A stretch of DNA of 64,000 nucleotides from the IMG/VR virus record IMGVR_UViG_3300042374_001687, positions 79,619 through 143,618 of that record, one strand, 5' to 3'. The notes beneath the pieces are model-generated. The model made no database searches, was not told the origin of the DNA, and saw only the letters and a program-made list of their open reading frames with translations. The position numbers and the translations under genes are program-made. The stretch's first letter is position 1. Every line of letters starts with the position of its first letter. Positions 35,150 through 43,348 of the stretch are shown here, in pieces. This stretch comes from a virus.

Positions 35150-35779
35150 ATGGAAAGACCTGACACGCTGATCATGTTCTCCGGCGGACTTGACTCCACC
35201 GGGGTCTTCTGGAAGCTCATAAAATCAACAAAAAAACTCCATGTTCATCATCTGTATCTGGTCAACAAGGAGAACAGGGCGAAGGCCGAAGACAGAGCCG
35301 TTAGTGCTATCGTCGCCTACATGAAGAACATAAGGGAATTCGGATACTCGGAAAGCTATCACGAGTATCCTTCCTATAACGGCAACTTCATCTTTGACAG
35401 CGACATCTTCTCATTCATGGCGGGCTCCATATGCCTCAGCACGAAGACCATCAGAGAAGTGGCAATAGGCATGACCGCGTCCGACATGGGGTCTGGTCTG
35501 TCGGAGCGGGTGAATAGGGCGAACAAGATATTTGAGTCGTTCGGGACGAAGGCCCAAAAGGTCTATCCTCTGATGGACATGACAAAGAAACAGATATATG
35601 AAATGCTCCCCGAGGACCTCCGCAACATGAGTTGGAGCTGTCGTACGCCGATCTACGAAGGTGATGAAATCAAGGAATGCGGAAGGTGCAGGACATGCAG
35701 GGAAATTAAGTTAATTGTCCCACACGACGATGGCAATGTCGGCTTGGGTGGGGATGACCCTACTCGCCCCGGGGAATGA
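35150..35779 (+). CDS. QueC-like PP-loop ATP pyrophosphatase, copy 2
   Basis: 209 residues. It is clearly a paralogue of copy 1 (more than half of residues identical by eye), with TLIMFSGGLDSTGVFWK and SWSCRTPIYEGDEIKECGRC intact. GC is higher than in copy 1. The frame runs about 20 residues past the conserved end (after CREIKLI) into the convergent gene, a 69-nt overlap, as if its original stop was lost. The two copies may have different substrates or one may be decaying. Confidence 0.75.
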   Translation: MERPDTLIMFSGGLDSTGVFWKLIKSTKKLHVHHLYLVNKENRAKAEDRAVSAIVAYMKNIREFGYSESYHEYPSYNGNFIFDSDIFSFMAGSICLSTKTIREVAIGMTASDMGSGLSERVNRANKIFESFGTKAQKVYPLMDMTKKQIYEMLPEDLRNMSWSCRTPIYEGDEIKECGRCRTCREIKLIVPHDDGNVGLGGDDPTRPGE

Positions 35780-36154
35780 GGTCGGAAAGTGGGTCGCGTA
35801 CTTCATGCCGCACATTTTTTTCAGAAAGACCCTACACACGAGCAGATCGCACTTATCCAGCAGCTTGGGCACTACTTCCATTCCGGCAAGGTTGAGGATT
35901 CCGTCGCCGATTATGGCTTCGGCAAGACACTCGAAGCTGTACCAGTCCGACTTAATGACCGGCTTTGGCTGGGGTATGGGGTTTAGATCCACCATGTAGT
36001 CGCAGATGTGTATGAGTTGCTTGGTCATGCCTAAGAGGCACACGGGCCCTTTGTCCTTCACGATGGACTCGTACAGCTCCACCTCGTTAGGGTTCGGGCA
36101 CAAGGGAGGCTCAAGATTCTGCCAGTGGTTGGTATCTTCAATCAGTTTGTTCAT
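35711..36154 (-). CDS. Methyltransferase-like or DUF protein near QueC genes
   Basis: 147 residues from the ATG at 36154 (AAGG upstream). VCLLGMTKQLIHICDYMVDL, SDWYSFECLAEAIIGDGILN and CDLLVCRVFLKKM resemble the second half of a Rossmann methyltransferase-like fold, but no clear motif I (GxGxG) is visible. It overlaps the QueC-like gene by 69 nt convergently. Confidence 0.5.
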   Translation of the reverse strand: MNKLIEDTNHWQNLEPPLCPNPNEVELYESIVKDKGPVCLLGMTKQLIHICDYMVDLNPIPQPKPVIKSDWYSFECLAEAIIGDGILNLAGMEVVPKLLDKCDLLVCRVFLKKMCGMKYATHFPTSFPGASRVIPTQADIAIVVWDN

Positions 36155-36177
36155 TTTGTTTTGGCCTTGTGTTTGGG

Positions 36178-36552
36178 CTAGGAAACTTTTCCTTTCCATA
36201 CGGCTCCGAGCGAGGACAGATCCTTGGAGTGGGCTATTGATTCAAATCCTTGCCTAGCACGGTCGAGAAGGCTCCTTGCCAAGCCCTGTTTCCTGTATTC
36301 CGGTAAAGTGTAAACATTTGCTATTTGTCCGTTGATTCCGTCCTTGGATACGATCTGGAGGGCGCTGACAGGCTTGCCGTCAATGTAGTGGACATACCGG
36401 TACGAGCCGTGAGGCGAAAGGAACTTGACGGATCCGTCGGCCTCCCTCCCGACTTGTTTTTCTGGGCCGATCTGAGGTATGGTTCCGGCCGGGCCGAGGA
36501 GATATAACAGATCCGGCTCGCCAGATTCTGCAAGCCATATTTTAAAATTCAT
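36178..36552 (-). CDS. GNAT acetyltransferase with capsid-targeting-like N-terminus
   Basis: 124 residues starting MNFKIWLAESGE. The GNAT acetyl-CoA loop is in IANVYTLPEYRKQGLARSLL (R/Q-x-x-G-L/x-A pattern) after a beta strand (YVHYIDGKPVSALQIVSKDG). It is short but has the A and B motifs. If the leader is removed by the prohead protease, this enzyme would travel in the head. TAGATA lies 5 nt before the ATG and there is no Shine-Dalgarno. Confidence 0.68.
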   Translation of the reverse strand: MNFKIWLAESGEPDLLYLLGPAGTIPQIGPEKQVGREADGSVKFLSPHGSYRYVHYIDGKPVSALQIVSKDGINGQIANVYTLPEYRKQGLARSLLDRARQGFESIAHSKDLSSLGAVWKGKVS

Positions 36553-36557
36553 GAAGG

Positions 36558-36563
36558 TATCTA
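36558..36563 (-). promoter_or_regulatory. Start-proximal TAGATA box
   Basis: On the minus strand TAGATA-CCTTC-ATG, spacing 5 nt, similar to TATATA-CATTC-ATG at 62313. Confidence 0.35.
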
Positions 36564-36606
36564 GATATTTGATTTTTAAAACCTAGATATGGTCTGGAGG
36601 TTGAAT

Positions 36607-36975
36607 ATGAAGAGTTTTTACGAAATGATGAAGTTGATAGAGGAGGATCTGGGTCTGGGCGATCAGCAAGCCCCAATGGTGGCACAAGACCAGCCGGCTC
36701 CCGAGGCGGCCGGACAAGAGGGCCAAGAGACACCCGACCAAGCCGCCGCTCAACCTTCGGATCAAGAAAAGCCTAAGCACTACATGTTCTTTTCCAACTT
36801 GAAGGTCATAAAGAACATGGCAGAAGAGATGCTTTCCATGGATCCCTCTCAAGTTGACGCCCTCCTAGACGACGGTCACGACTGGGCTTCGGATCATGTT
36901 GCGACGAGCAAGGATGATGTGGAAGAAGTTTGCAATTGGCTCAAAAGCAACATGGAAGGCTCTAATCAAGGATGA
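36607..36975 (+). CDS. Hypothetical protein with capsid-targeting-like N-terminus
   Basis: 122 residues from the ATG at 36607, with GGAGG upstream. It begins MKSFYEMMKLIEED, then a Pro/Gln/Ala-rich linker (about 18-60), then a helical domain (MFFSNLKVIKNMAEEMLSMD, DVEEVCNWLKSN). Its stop shares ATGA with the kinase gene, which also has the leader. Not recognised. Confidence 0.65.
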   Translation: MKSFYEMMKLIEEDLGLGDQQAPMVAQDQPAPEAAGQEGQETPDQAAAQPSDQEKPKHYMFFSNLKVIKNMAEEMLSMDPSQVDALLDDGHDWASDHVATSKDDVEEVCNWLKSNMEGSNQG

Positions 36976-37673
36976 AAAGTTTCAAGAGTTGGCTGCTGGA
37001 GGTCGTGACCCAGGAAGAATTCGGCGAGGAAAACAACAGCAGCAAGAAGGAGATGGTAGTTCTAGTCGGACCGCCGGCGGTTGGGAAAAGCACATTCATC
37101 AAGAGCAAATTTCCTCCGGGAGATGTTTTCTTGGTGAGCCGCGACGACATCGTGGACGATGTCGCGGGTTCCTTGGGTATGACCTACGATGATATGTTTG
37201 AAATGCCCCCAGAGAGCTCGGCAATTGGGTCCATGGTTCCCGGCAAGGAAAAGTTCGGAGTCGTCTTGGCCGCTCCGCAATGGATGAGGTGGACGACAAA
37301 GGTTTACTCTAAAATCCAAGAGGCAAACAATTCCATAAATGGAAGGCTGGAGGAGCGCTTCAAAAGGGCGGTAGATTCGGGAAAACATGTGGTCGTGGAT
37401 ATGACCAACATGACAGTCGGCGCCAGACGGGGGGCTTTGAAATATATACACGGAAAGGATTTCTTTAGGAGAGCAGTCGTCTTTACCCTCCAAGAGTCGG
37501 ACATTCCCGAACTCTTGCGCAGGATGAGATCAAGAAGCGATCAGATCAAGGCTAACGGCGGATCCAAGACCATAGGCGACGATGTAGTGGCCAGGATGAT
37601 CAAGAGTTTTCAGAAAATAGGCCCCGAAGAGGGATTTGACAAGGTAGATACTTTTAATTCATTCTCGCCTTGA
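36972..37673 (+). CDS. P-loop kinase (PNK/AAA_33-like) with capsid-targeting-like N-terminus
   Basis: 233 residues beginning MKSFKSWLLEVVTQEE. Walker A is VLVGPPAVGKSTFIKSKFP. VVVDMTNMTVGARRGALKYI matches the D-x-T/M-N motif of polynucleotide-kinase-like enzymes. RRMRSRSDQIKANGGSKTI provides a lid with Arg residues. It probably phosphorylates a nucleic acid or nucleotide. It is translationally coupled (ATGA) to the previous gene. The leader suggests packaging in the head. Confidence 0.75.
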   Translation: MKSFKSWLLEVVTQEEFGEENNSSKKEMVVLVGPPAVGKSTFIKSKFPPGDVFLVSRDDIVDDVAGSLGMTYDDMFEMPPESSAIGSMVPGKEKFGVVLAAPQWMRWTTKVYSKIQEANNSINGRLEERFKRAVDSGKHVVVDMTNMTVGARRGALKYIHGKDFFRRAVVFTLQESDIPELLRRMRSRSDQIKANGGSKTIGDDVVARMIKSFQKIGPEEGFDKVDTFNSFSP

Positions 37674-37707
37674 TTTATTTTAAAGTTCATGGTATATTTT
37701 TGCTACT

Positions 37708-38595
37708 ATGAACACTATAAAATTAGAAAATCGGATGTTCGGCCATGTTGAATCGGCGGAAGATGTGGAAAAGGGCGCTCACCTCAACCATTTCTTGAAT
37801 GTCCGCACCACGAATGGCTTCTTGTCCGTCAAGTACTGGAACATGAAGAATCGCGATCTTTTTCCGGTCGTCGGAGATCTAGTGGAGCTCAAGATGAAGG
37901 ATCTTGAGGAGGCCCAGGCTGAGCTGGACAAATGGAGGAGTTTGAGCTTGGACTCCAAGAGCGGGCGGTCTTATTTTTGCGACATATCCATACTGAATGA
38001 GGAGGATGTTCCAGAGGATGTTAGAAAAAAGATAAAGAGGGACAGGACAAAGCAGAAAATTCGGGCGTTGGAGATCATCAAGGACGATTCTTATTGGAAG
38101 GACAAGAACCTCCATAGTTTCTTGATGAACTTCTTCAAGAAAGAGATGGAGAGGTTCGCGAGCGTCCCTGCGGCGATCAAGAATCATCACGCGTACAAAA
38201 GCGGTCTTTTTATACATACTGCTCATGTGTTTAGTTTGTGCCAAGGTGTAGTGAACAATCCCATGAAGGAATTTGACGAGGTGGATTCGGATGTTCTTTA
38301 CATGGCAGCTTGGTTCCACGACATGGGAAAGATGGATGTTTATTCCATGGATGGAGAGGCTCCCAAGATGAATTTTGACAAGGAGAACATGTTCGGCCAC
38401 ATCGTGTTGTCCGACCGCATTTTCAGGAAGGCGGCCGAGGAAGCCGGTTTGGATTCAAAGTTTATCGATGCCGTTAGCCACTGCATTCTTTCACACCACC
38501 AGATGAGGGAGTGGAATGCGGTCGTCGAGCCGGTTACGAACGAGGCGCACATTCTCTGCAGGGCTGATGGAATTAGTTCAAGAATATCGGAATAG
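37708..38595 (+). CDS. OB-fold plus HD-domain 3'-5' exoribonuclease (YhaM-like)
   Basis: 295 residues. The N-terminal about 90 residues are OB-fold-like (ALNHFLNVRTTNGFLSVKYW region). The HD domain has HHAYKSGLFIHTAHV, WFHDMGKM (the HD pair), FGHIVLS, SHCILSHH and ADGISSRI, the order of YhaM/CBF1 exoribonucleases. Such enzymes trim RNA with metal ions. TATATT lies 9 nt before the ATG with no Shine-Dalgarno. It could also act on cyclic nucleotides, as other HD proteins do. Confidence 0.82.
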   Translation: MNTIKLENRMFGHVESAEDVEKGAHLNHFLNVRTTNGFLSVKYWNMKNRDLFPVVGDLVELKMKDLEEAQAELDKWRSLSLDSKSGRSYFCDISILNEEDVPEDVRKKIKRDRTKQKIRALEIIKDDSYWKDKNLHSFLMNFFKKEMERFASVPAAIKNHHAYKSGLFIHTAHVFSLCQGVVNNPMKEFDEVDSDVLYMAAWFHDMGKMDVYSMDGEAPKMNFDKENMFGHIVLSDRIFRKAAEEAGLDSKFIDAVSHCILSHHQMREWNAVVEPVTNEAHILCRADGISSRISE

Positions 38596-38619
38596 CCGAG
38601 GTCAACTAATAAAAAACAG

Positions 38620-38645
38620 CACGGGCCGCGTTTCCGCGGCCCGTG
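38620..38645. terminator. Bidirectional terminator
   Basis: CACGGGCCGCG-TTTC-CGCGGCCCGTG stem. T6 follows on the minus strand (end of hsp20), and it also lies after the plus-strand nuclease gene. Confidence 0.88.
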
Positions 38646-38656
38646 CATCTGGAAGA

Positions 38657-39136
38657 TCACTCGGACTTTATTTTTAACTTCTTAGTTTGAACTAGTTCTT
38701 GCTTTTGCTGGGTGGTCTTGAAGGACAGCCGCAGCACGCCGTCTTTAAGTGTAGCCTCAGGCTCTTCCTCGGTGACGTCCTCCGGGAGGCGTATCACCCT
38801 TCTGAACTCCCTGCTGGAGAGCTCTCTGATGGCGTAACTGTCTTCTTGGTGGGTGTATTCCTCAGAGAGCCTTCCCGAAACGGTGAGTATTCTCCCTTGG
38901 TCGTCGCGTGTCACCTCCACATCAAGGTCGTCCAGTTTGACGCCGGGCACGGTATATTGCAGCGTTAGAACTCCGTCGCCTTGGATGGCGTCCATGAGTG
39001 GGTAGCCCTTGGACTTTTTGCCGGCAAAGAACGGCGCAGCAAATACCTCATTGAACATTTGATCAAGTTCCCTACTTACTTCAGAGAACAGATCTACCCT
39101 TCTCGGAGAAAGAGCGTTGGTTCTTATCAAATTCAT
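38657..39136 (-). CDS. Hsp20/alpha-crystallin small heat-shock protein
   Basis: 159 residues. PLMDAIQGDGVLTLQYTVPG, LDVEVTRDDQGRILTVSGRL, REFRRVIRLPEDVTEEEPEA and LKDGVLRLSF are the alpha-crystallin domain; the I-x-I-like tail (KLKIKSE) follows. It holds unfolded proteins. Hsp20 genes occur in T4-like cyanophages. AGGAGG precedes the ATG. Confidence 0.93.
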   Translation of the reverse strand: MNLIRTNALSPRRVDLFSEVSRELDQMFNEVFAAPFFAGKKSKGYPLMDAIQGDGVLTLQYTVPGVKLDDLDVEVTRDDQGRILTVSGRLSEEYTHQEDSYAIRELSSREFRRVIRLPEDVTEEEPEATLKDGVLRLSFKTTQQKQELVQTKKLKIKSE

Positions 39137-39270
39137 ATATCCTCCTGTTACAACTTTTAAAGTTTAACAACTATCAACATTTGGCCCGCCAACGAGGCGG
39201 CGTCAAATTGGCCTTCCGTGAGTGGACTGGCCGAAAATATTATAGTAAAATCAAAGCCGCATTTTATGGC

Positions 39271-39277
39271 ATAAATA
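39271..39277 (+). promoter_or_regulatory. Start-proximal ATAAATA box
   Basis: Close to the T4 late box and 5 nt before the ATG at 39283. Confidence 0.45.
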
Positions 39278-39282
39278 TTCGG

Positions 39283-39738
39283 ATGATTGAAATAAGACCC
39301 ATTAAGCCGGATGAGATCGAGGCCGTGGAGGAGATTGGCACGGCGTCGTATCCGATGAATTACTACGAGGGAAGCGATTCTTTCCGATCCAAGATACACG
39401 GAAGTCCGGAGGGGTGTTTCGCGGGCTTCGTAGGAGGGGAACTAGCGGGGTATGTAATAACCTTCCCTTATTTTTCGGGAAAGCCCTATCCTATAGACGA
39501 GGTCTATGTGCCCGTATTCGGAGCCGACTGCCGGTATGTGCATGACTTGTGCGTTGCTGACTGGGCCAGAGGGGCGGGGCTGGGAGAGGCTATGGCGGAG
39601 GTTGTCTTGAGGAAGCCTGGGGTCGTGGCGTTGACGACGGTGATGGGCTCGGAGAGCTTCTGGGAGAACTTCGGATTCGAGCGGATTTTTGAATTTGATT
39701 ATTATGGGAGAGGCGCGACCTACATGGTGCGCCCTTGA
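39283..39738 (+). CDS. GNAT acetyltransferase
   Basis: 151 residues from the ATG at 39283; the frame is open further upstream but that part is not GNAT-like. The fold runs MIEIRPIKPDEIEAVEEIG, AGFVGGELAGYVITFPYF, YVHDLCVADWARGAGLGEAM (acetyl-CoA loop R-x-x-G-x-G) and SFWENFGFERI. Substrate unknown. It overlaps the convergent membrane-protein gene by 19 nt. Confidence 0.85.
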   Translation: MIEIRPIKPDEIEAVEEIGTASYPMNYYEGSDSFRSKIHGSPEGCFAGFVGGELAGYVITFPYFSGKPYPIDEVYVPVFGADCRYVHDLCVADWARGAGLGEAMAEVVLRKPGVVALTTVMGSESFWENFGFERIFEFDYYGRGATYMVRP

Positions 39739-40379
39739 CGGATTATGGTGAGTTGAGGTTTGTGGCCGGTCGTGTTCATGATGTTGCTCTTTAGTTGTTC
39801 GAGATCTTTCTTGTTTGACCGAGCAACTCGTTCGTCCATCATCTTTCCAAAGAAGAAGGGTATGGTCTTCCTTACCTTGAGTTCGCTTTTTATTGAAACA
39901 TGCGTTCTTTCGGCCAATCCGCCTTGCTCCACGGACGGACTGACTTCTATCGTTCTTTGGCAAGATGCAATATGTTCTTGAGGAGAGACAAGTCTGGTGT
40001 TTATGGACAAGATTTGATCGTCCAAGTGCATCTCTTGAACGAACGGAAGTTCAAGATGGCCAAGGTCGGGATCCTTTTTCTCCACCGTGAACTTCATTGT
40101 CCCCTCTAGCTTGTATTCTCGGATCCTCAGTATCCTTCTGGGGACTTCCACTTGAAAACTATCCCAGTTCTTATTCTTCACCACGCCGTCATTTTCCTCA
40201 ACGATCTTTTCCAGAGAGTTTTTAGAAGCCAGCCCTTTAATTACGAGGAGGTATGGGCTTTCAATGACAAAATCCGAGGTCTCCACACTTTCGGACTCGT
40301 GAACCTTCAAGCAAAAATATCCTGCTGTGAATAGCAGAGCGATCAATGCGGCCAATCCAACTGCGATTTTTTTCATCAT
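39720..40379 (-). CDS. Membrane-anchored protein of unknown function
   Basis: 219 residues. KIAVGLAALIALLFTAGYFC is an N-terminal signal anchor; the rest should lie outside the inner membrane. The soluble part is beta-rich (SPYLLVIKGLASKN, DSFQVEVPRRILRIREYKLE, RLVSPQEHIASC) and ends basic. Not recognised; a START/SRPBCC-like or LolA-like barrel is conceivable. Confidence 0.6.
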   Translation of the reverse strand: MMKKIAVGLAALIALLFTAGYFCLKVHESESVETSDFVIESPYLLVIKGLASKNSLEKIVEENDGVVKNKNWDSFQVEVPRRILRIREYKLEGTMKFTVEKKDPDLGHLELPFVQEMHLDDQILSINTRLVSPQEHIASCQRTIEVSPSVEQGGLAERTHVSIKSELKVRKTIPFFFGKMMDERVARSNKKDLEQLKSNIMNTTGHKPQLTIIRQGRTM

Positions 40380-40537
40380 GGTTTAACTTAGTGTCCTGTT
40401 GGAATTGTTTGCGACAAGGCGGCTTTGGGCCGTTTTGGGCGGAAAAACAAGGCAGCGCCGGATTTCAAGGGCCGTTTTCGTTTCTGGTTTACAGTCGGGA
40501 AAAGTCGGACTACAATCTTCCAGAAGGAGAAACATCC

Positions 40538-40693
40538 ATGCAAAATGAACTCTGGGAAGTCTTGAAGAATGACCCCATGATGCTCAGGGAGTTCGTGGAT
40601 ATCCATAAAAACATGACACTCTGGCAGAGGTTCTCTTACGGCATTTCCTTGGGCTGGTGGAGATTCAAAATGAAGTTTGGACTCACTAGATAG
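40538..40693 (+). CDS. 51-residue protein
   Basis: The ATG at 40538 has AAGGAG 9 nt upstream. It reads MQNELWEVLKNDPMMLREFV and ends basic and aromatic (YGISLGWWRFKMKFGLTR), perhaps an amphipathic or membrane-surface helix. It lies 3 nt before the next gene. Confidence 0.6.
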   Translation: MQNELWEVLKNDPMMLREFVDIHKNMTLWQRFSYGISLGWWRFKMKFGLTR

Positions 40694-40696
40694 TGC

Positions 40697-41434
40697 ATGG
40701 AATTTAGGGAGTTTCTTGAAGAACAAGAGTTCAAGGCATTTGACGAGCAGATGGCTCTTGAAGTCAATCTGTTGACCGTGCCGAAATTTGTGGCCGGGGC
40801 GGCTGCAAATGCTGTGACGCAAGCTGGCAGAGGGGTCGGCAACATCGTCGGCGGGGCGGCAAAGAGTGCCCTTGGTGCAGCCCGCATGGGTCTTGGCGGC
40901 CTCCAGATGATTGGAGGCGGTGTAGAGCCGGGCTGGGATAATGTTAAGGCGGGATGGGGTGCTGCTCAGGATGCTGGCCTCCAAATTGGAAAAGGCGTCC
41001 TTCAAGGGGCCGGCGTCGTTACCGGGGCCACCCCGCTTCTAAGAGGGGCTCAGGCTGCGAGCGAAAAGATAACCGATATAAGCGGGATTTATTCGCCCAA
41101 AGGAAAGAATTCTTGGCAAGACATCTTCGGAATGAATTCTTGGAAAAAAGATTCAAGTGAGTCTGGGGTCAAGAATTTAGAGCGTGCCAAAGCTGCCGGA
41201 AAGGCTGTTCCCTCTGAGAGGAGGAGTGGAGTAAGCTCAAAAGTTTCAGCCGAGGCAAGAGAGAAGGCTCTTGAAAGACAGCAGCTCTGGCTGCATTTGG
41301 TCGCCGCCTATAAGTCTTCTAGAAGTTTGGCCGAGAAGAAGAAACTCCAAGACACGATAAGAAAGGTGTTTCCGGAAAAGTACGCAGAGATAATGGCGCG
41401 GCAAGAAACCAAGAAGATAATGGACAAAAAATGA
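40697..41434 (+). CDS. Ala/Gly-rich internal-type protein with leader
   Basis: 245 residues starting MEFREFLEEQE, a variant of the leader. Residues about 30-120 are Gly/Ala-rich with GAAANAVTQAGRGVGNIVGG repeats that could form membrane-active or fibrous helices. The C-terminal third is basic (KVSAEAREKALERQQLWLHL, KKLQDTIRKVFPEKY). This composition is like ejected internal proteins of phages. The stop shares ATGA with the next ORF. Confidence 0.65.
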   Translation: MEFREFLEEQEFKAFDEQMALEVNLLTVPKFVAGAAANAVTQAGRGVGNIVGGAAKSALGAARMGLGGLQMIGGGVEPGWDNVKAGWGAAQDAGLQIGKGVLQGAGVVTGATPLLRGAQAASEKITDISGIYSPKGKNSWQDIFGMNSWKKDSSESGVKNLERAKAAGKAVPSERRSGVSSKVSAEAREKALERQQLWLHLVAAYKSSRSLAEKKKLQDTIRKVFPEKYAEIMARQETKKIMDKK

Positions 41435-41568
41435 AAAAGAAGAAGAAAAAGAGCAAAAGTGGCGGACTGAAGATGGTGCTGAACTCCAGCGGACAGCCGG
41501 TGTTTATCGGTTTCAAGGACTGGCTGGTCGCTCGGGGCAAGCTTGTTGAAGGCCAAGTCCAGACTTAA
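41431..41568 (+). CDS. 45-residue basic protein with internal FKDWL motif
   Basis: Starts MKKKKKKSKSGGLKMVLNSS and then FIGFKDWLVARGKLVEG, so the leader-like motif is C-terminal here. Linked by ATGA to the previous gene. It overlaps the convergent DnaJ gene by 56 nt. Confidence 0.5.
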   Translation: MKKKKKKSKSGGLKMVLNSSGQPVFIGFKDWLVARGKLVEGQVQT

Positions 41569-42367
41569 TTTTTGCTGCCGTGCTTTCGTTTTCAAAAAGA
41601 AGGGCGTCTTCGGACTCTACCTCGCTCCTCCAGTTTTCGTTCATTTCTTTGTACTTCTCGGAAAGTTCCTCTGGGGCCGGCATCTTTAGTCCGGATATCT
41701 CGACAAGCAAAGACCCCAATTCCCCGTGACCCTTGATTTCGTAAATATCGCCCACGCTTGTTCCGGGCTTTATGTGAAGTTTCCTAGGGCCGTAGAGTGT
41801 TTCCACCTCTATTATGCCGCCTTGAAGAGCTACAATTACCGGTATGGCTTCGTTGACAAGAAGCAGTCCGGCATCCTTGTTGGGCGAAGGCTTGTAACGC
41901 TCATGTTCCTTTATGGAATAGTGAACCTTTATGTCCTTTATGGATCCGCCTATCCTCTGTGCTTTGTGCAACTTAGAAACTGGTGACGCTTTTAAAAGCA
42001 ACATTGGGGGTATCTTCTCCACCACCGTCAGGACATGAATGTTTGCCTTGGATGAAATATTCCTTTTGTCTGATATCATGGGAACGCTGGATATAACCTC
42101 TTGCCTCAGGTGTGTCTCCAAGGTCGTTCCGAATATTGCCTCCTCAAGAGATACTTGAACATGAAACTCAATCTTGTCTTCTTTTGGGGTTTCGTCTTCT
42201 TGCAAGGATGTAAGAAGTTTGTATGCCTCGTGTATCTTCAAGAATTTCTCAGGATCGCCGCCCTTGTCGGGGTGGTTCTCCTTGCTCATCTTCAGATATG
42301 CCTTTTTTATAGTCTCCTTGGGGTCGGAACTTATTCCTAGGATTTCATACGCTTCTTCAATAGTCAT
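41513..42367 (-). CDS. DnaJ-family co-chaperone
   Basis: 284 residues. The J domain (MTIEEAYEILGISSDPKETI, then KENHPDKGGDPEKF with the HPD motif) is followed, without Gly/Phe-rich or zinc regions, by a DnaJ C-terminal domain (IPVIVALQGGIIEVETLYGP, KLHIKPGTSVGDIYEIKGHG). It should stimulate host DnaK. TATATA lies 4 nt before the ATG and there is no Shine-Dalgarno. Confidence 0.9.
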   Translation of the reverse strand: MTIEEAYEILGISSDPKETIKKAYLKMSKENHPDKGGDPEKFLKIHEAYKLLTSLQEDETPKEDKIEFHVQVSLEEAIFGTTLETHLRQEVISSVPMISDKRNISSKANIHVLTVVEKIPPMLLLKASPVSKLHKAQRIGGSIKDIKVHYSIKEHERYKPSPNKDAGLLLVNEAIPVIVALQGGIIEVETLYGPRKLHIKPGTSVGDIYEIKGHGELGSLLVEISGLKMPAPEELSEKYKEMNENWRSEVESEDALLFENESTAAKIKSGLGLQQACPERPASP

Positions 42368-42371
42368 ATCT

Positions 42372-42377
42372 TATATA
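42372..42377 (-). promoter_or_regulatory. Start-proximal TATATA box
   Basis: On the minus strand TATATA-AGAT-ATG, spacing 4 nt to the DnaJ start at 42367. Confidence 0.55.
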
Positions 42378-42385
42378 TGATTGCA

Positions 42386-42426
42386 TAAAAAAAGCCGGCC
42401 AGGTCATTTCTGACTCTGGCCGGCTT
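42386..42426 (-). terminator. Terminator of the large RNA
   Basis: On the minus strand AAGCCGGCCAG...CTGGCCGGCTT with T7. The U-tract is only on the minus strand, so it ends transcription coming from about 43260. Confidence 0.92.
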
Positions 42427-43260
42427 GATTTGGCGAAAGGATTTTGATCCACTCGTGGTTTAACAGAGGAATGAATCAATCATTGAAGTCCGTCACTTAA
42501 AGCAGATCCCACAGGTTCCTTCCGCCTTTGGGCATTTTTAACCCACCGCGTTTGACCTGTGTGTGACAGTCGTGGTCTGTCCGTAAACTTGCTGACGGCC
42601 ATGGATTTAGCCTTTCGCGCCAGATTCCGCCTGTAACCAGCGGTTGCCCTAGCGTGGAGGCGTATGTCCAACATGCTGACGACTCGTTCCGTGCATTTGC
42701 CGCGACATTCCTGTTTTTTAACGTGTTCAGGCACCACGTCGTTTCTGGGGATTTTTTATCCCGGGCTCAACATCACTATGTTCCGTCGCCACGGATGCTC
42801 TGTGTTCACAGAGGGATTTCCATGAGAGACTGCTGGTTCAAATGGCTATCCCGTGATGCTCAAGGACCGTTACTCCGTTTTATTTTGGGCTTGCCCACAA
42901 GGAGCAAGTGCGTTCCCGAACTGTGCGGAGGCGTTTTGAAAACATTTGGGCGAGTCTTCATTTCTGTCGGCTCGTCCTATCTGCCTTCTCATCCTTTCTA
43001 CGAAGCCCGCCTTAGAGTTCCGAGTCCGACTCCTCCTTTTACGGTTTTGTCGGATCGTATGTGGTTCAGATGCACCTTTCGGAGCAGGAGCCACATCCCG
43101 GCCCATTCTGCGGGTTGGGCTTTTGTCAACGTGGAGATCTTTTGGACTCCATCGTATGACCCTAAGGCTTCATTTTTCACCGATACCTTTTCGGTATCGG
43201 CAAGGACTTGGCTTAATTGTCAATGATCAGCTCAGCCATCGCGTTTCCGTGCGGCTGATG
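42386..43260 (-). ncRNA. Candidate large structured RNA (GOLLD/ROOL-like size class)
   Basis: About 0.87 kb between a sigma70-type promoter and a terminator, with no credible ORF on either strand. Hairpins seen by eye on the minus strand: TCAGCC/GGCTGA around a GAAA-capped CG stem (43258-43232); CCGATACC-GAAAA-GGTATCGG (43200-43180); GCCCA/TGGGC (about 43120-43101); TCCGAC/GTCGGA (43054-43025); CTCTGT-GAAC-ACAGAG (42813-42798); GGGAT-A5-ATCCC (42762-42748); GACAG/CTGTC near 42580. Length and phage context fit the giant ornate RNAs, but I could not match it to a named family. It lies between a membrane-protein gene and dnaJ. Confidence 0.7.
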
Positions 43261-43265
43261 GGCTC

Positions 43266-43293
43266 AGTATACAAAGATCGGCACGCGTTGCAA
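43266..43293 (-). promoter_or_regulatory. Sigma70-type promoter for the large RNA
   Basis: TTGCAA (43288-43293), 16-bp spacer, TATACT (43266-43271), with an A-rich stretch (43303-43316) at UP-element distance. Transcription would start near 43259. This differs from the TATATA boxes and suggests early transcription by host polymerase. Confidence 0.6.
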
Positions 43294-43348
43294 GGGCCGG
43301 ACGAAATTTTTTTTCGGATTGGTCGCAAACCCTTTTGGCAAAAGAAGA

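Noticed and set aside
39442-39963. 173-residue minus ORF across the GNAT gene
   Set aside because: Overlaps two better-supported genes in another frame and has no recognisable fold.
42654-43226. 190-residue plus-strand ORF over the large RNA region, and shorter ORFs there
   Set aside because: Composition is Phe/Ser/Arg-rich without domains, there is no ribosome site, and the promoter and terminator point to a minus-strand RNA.
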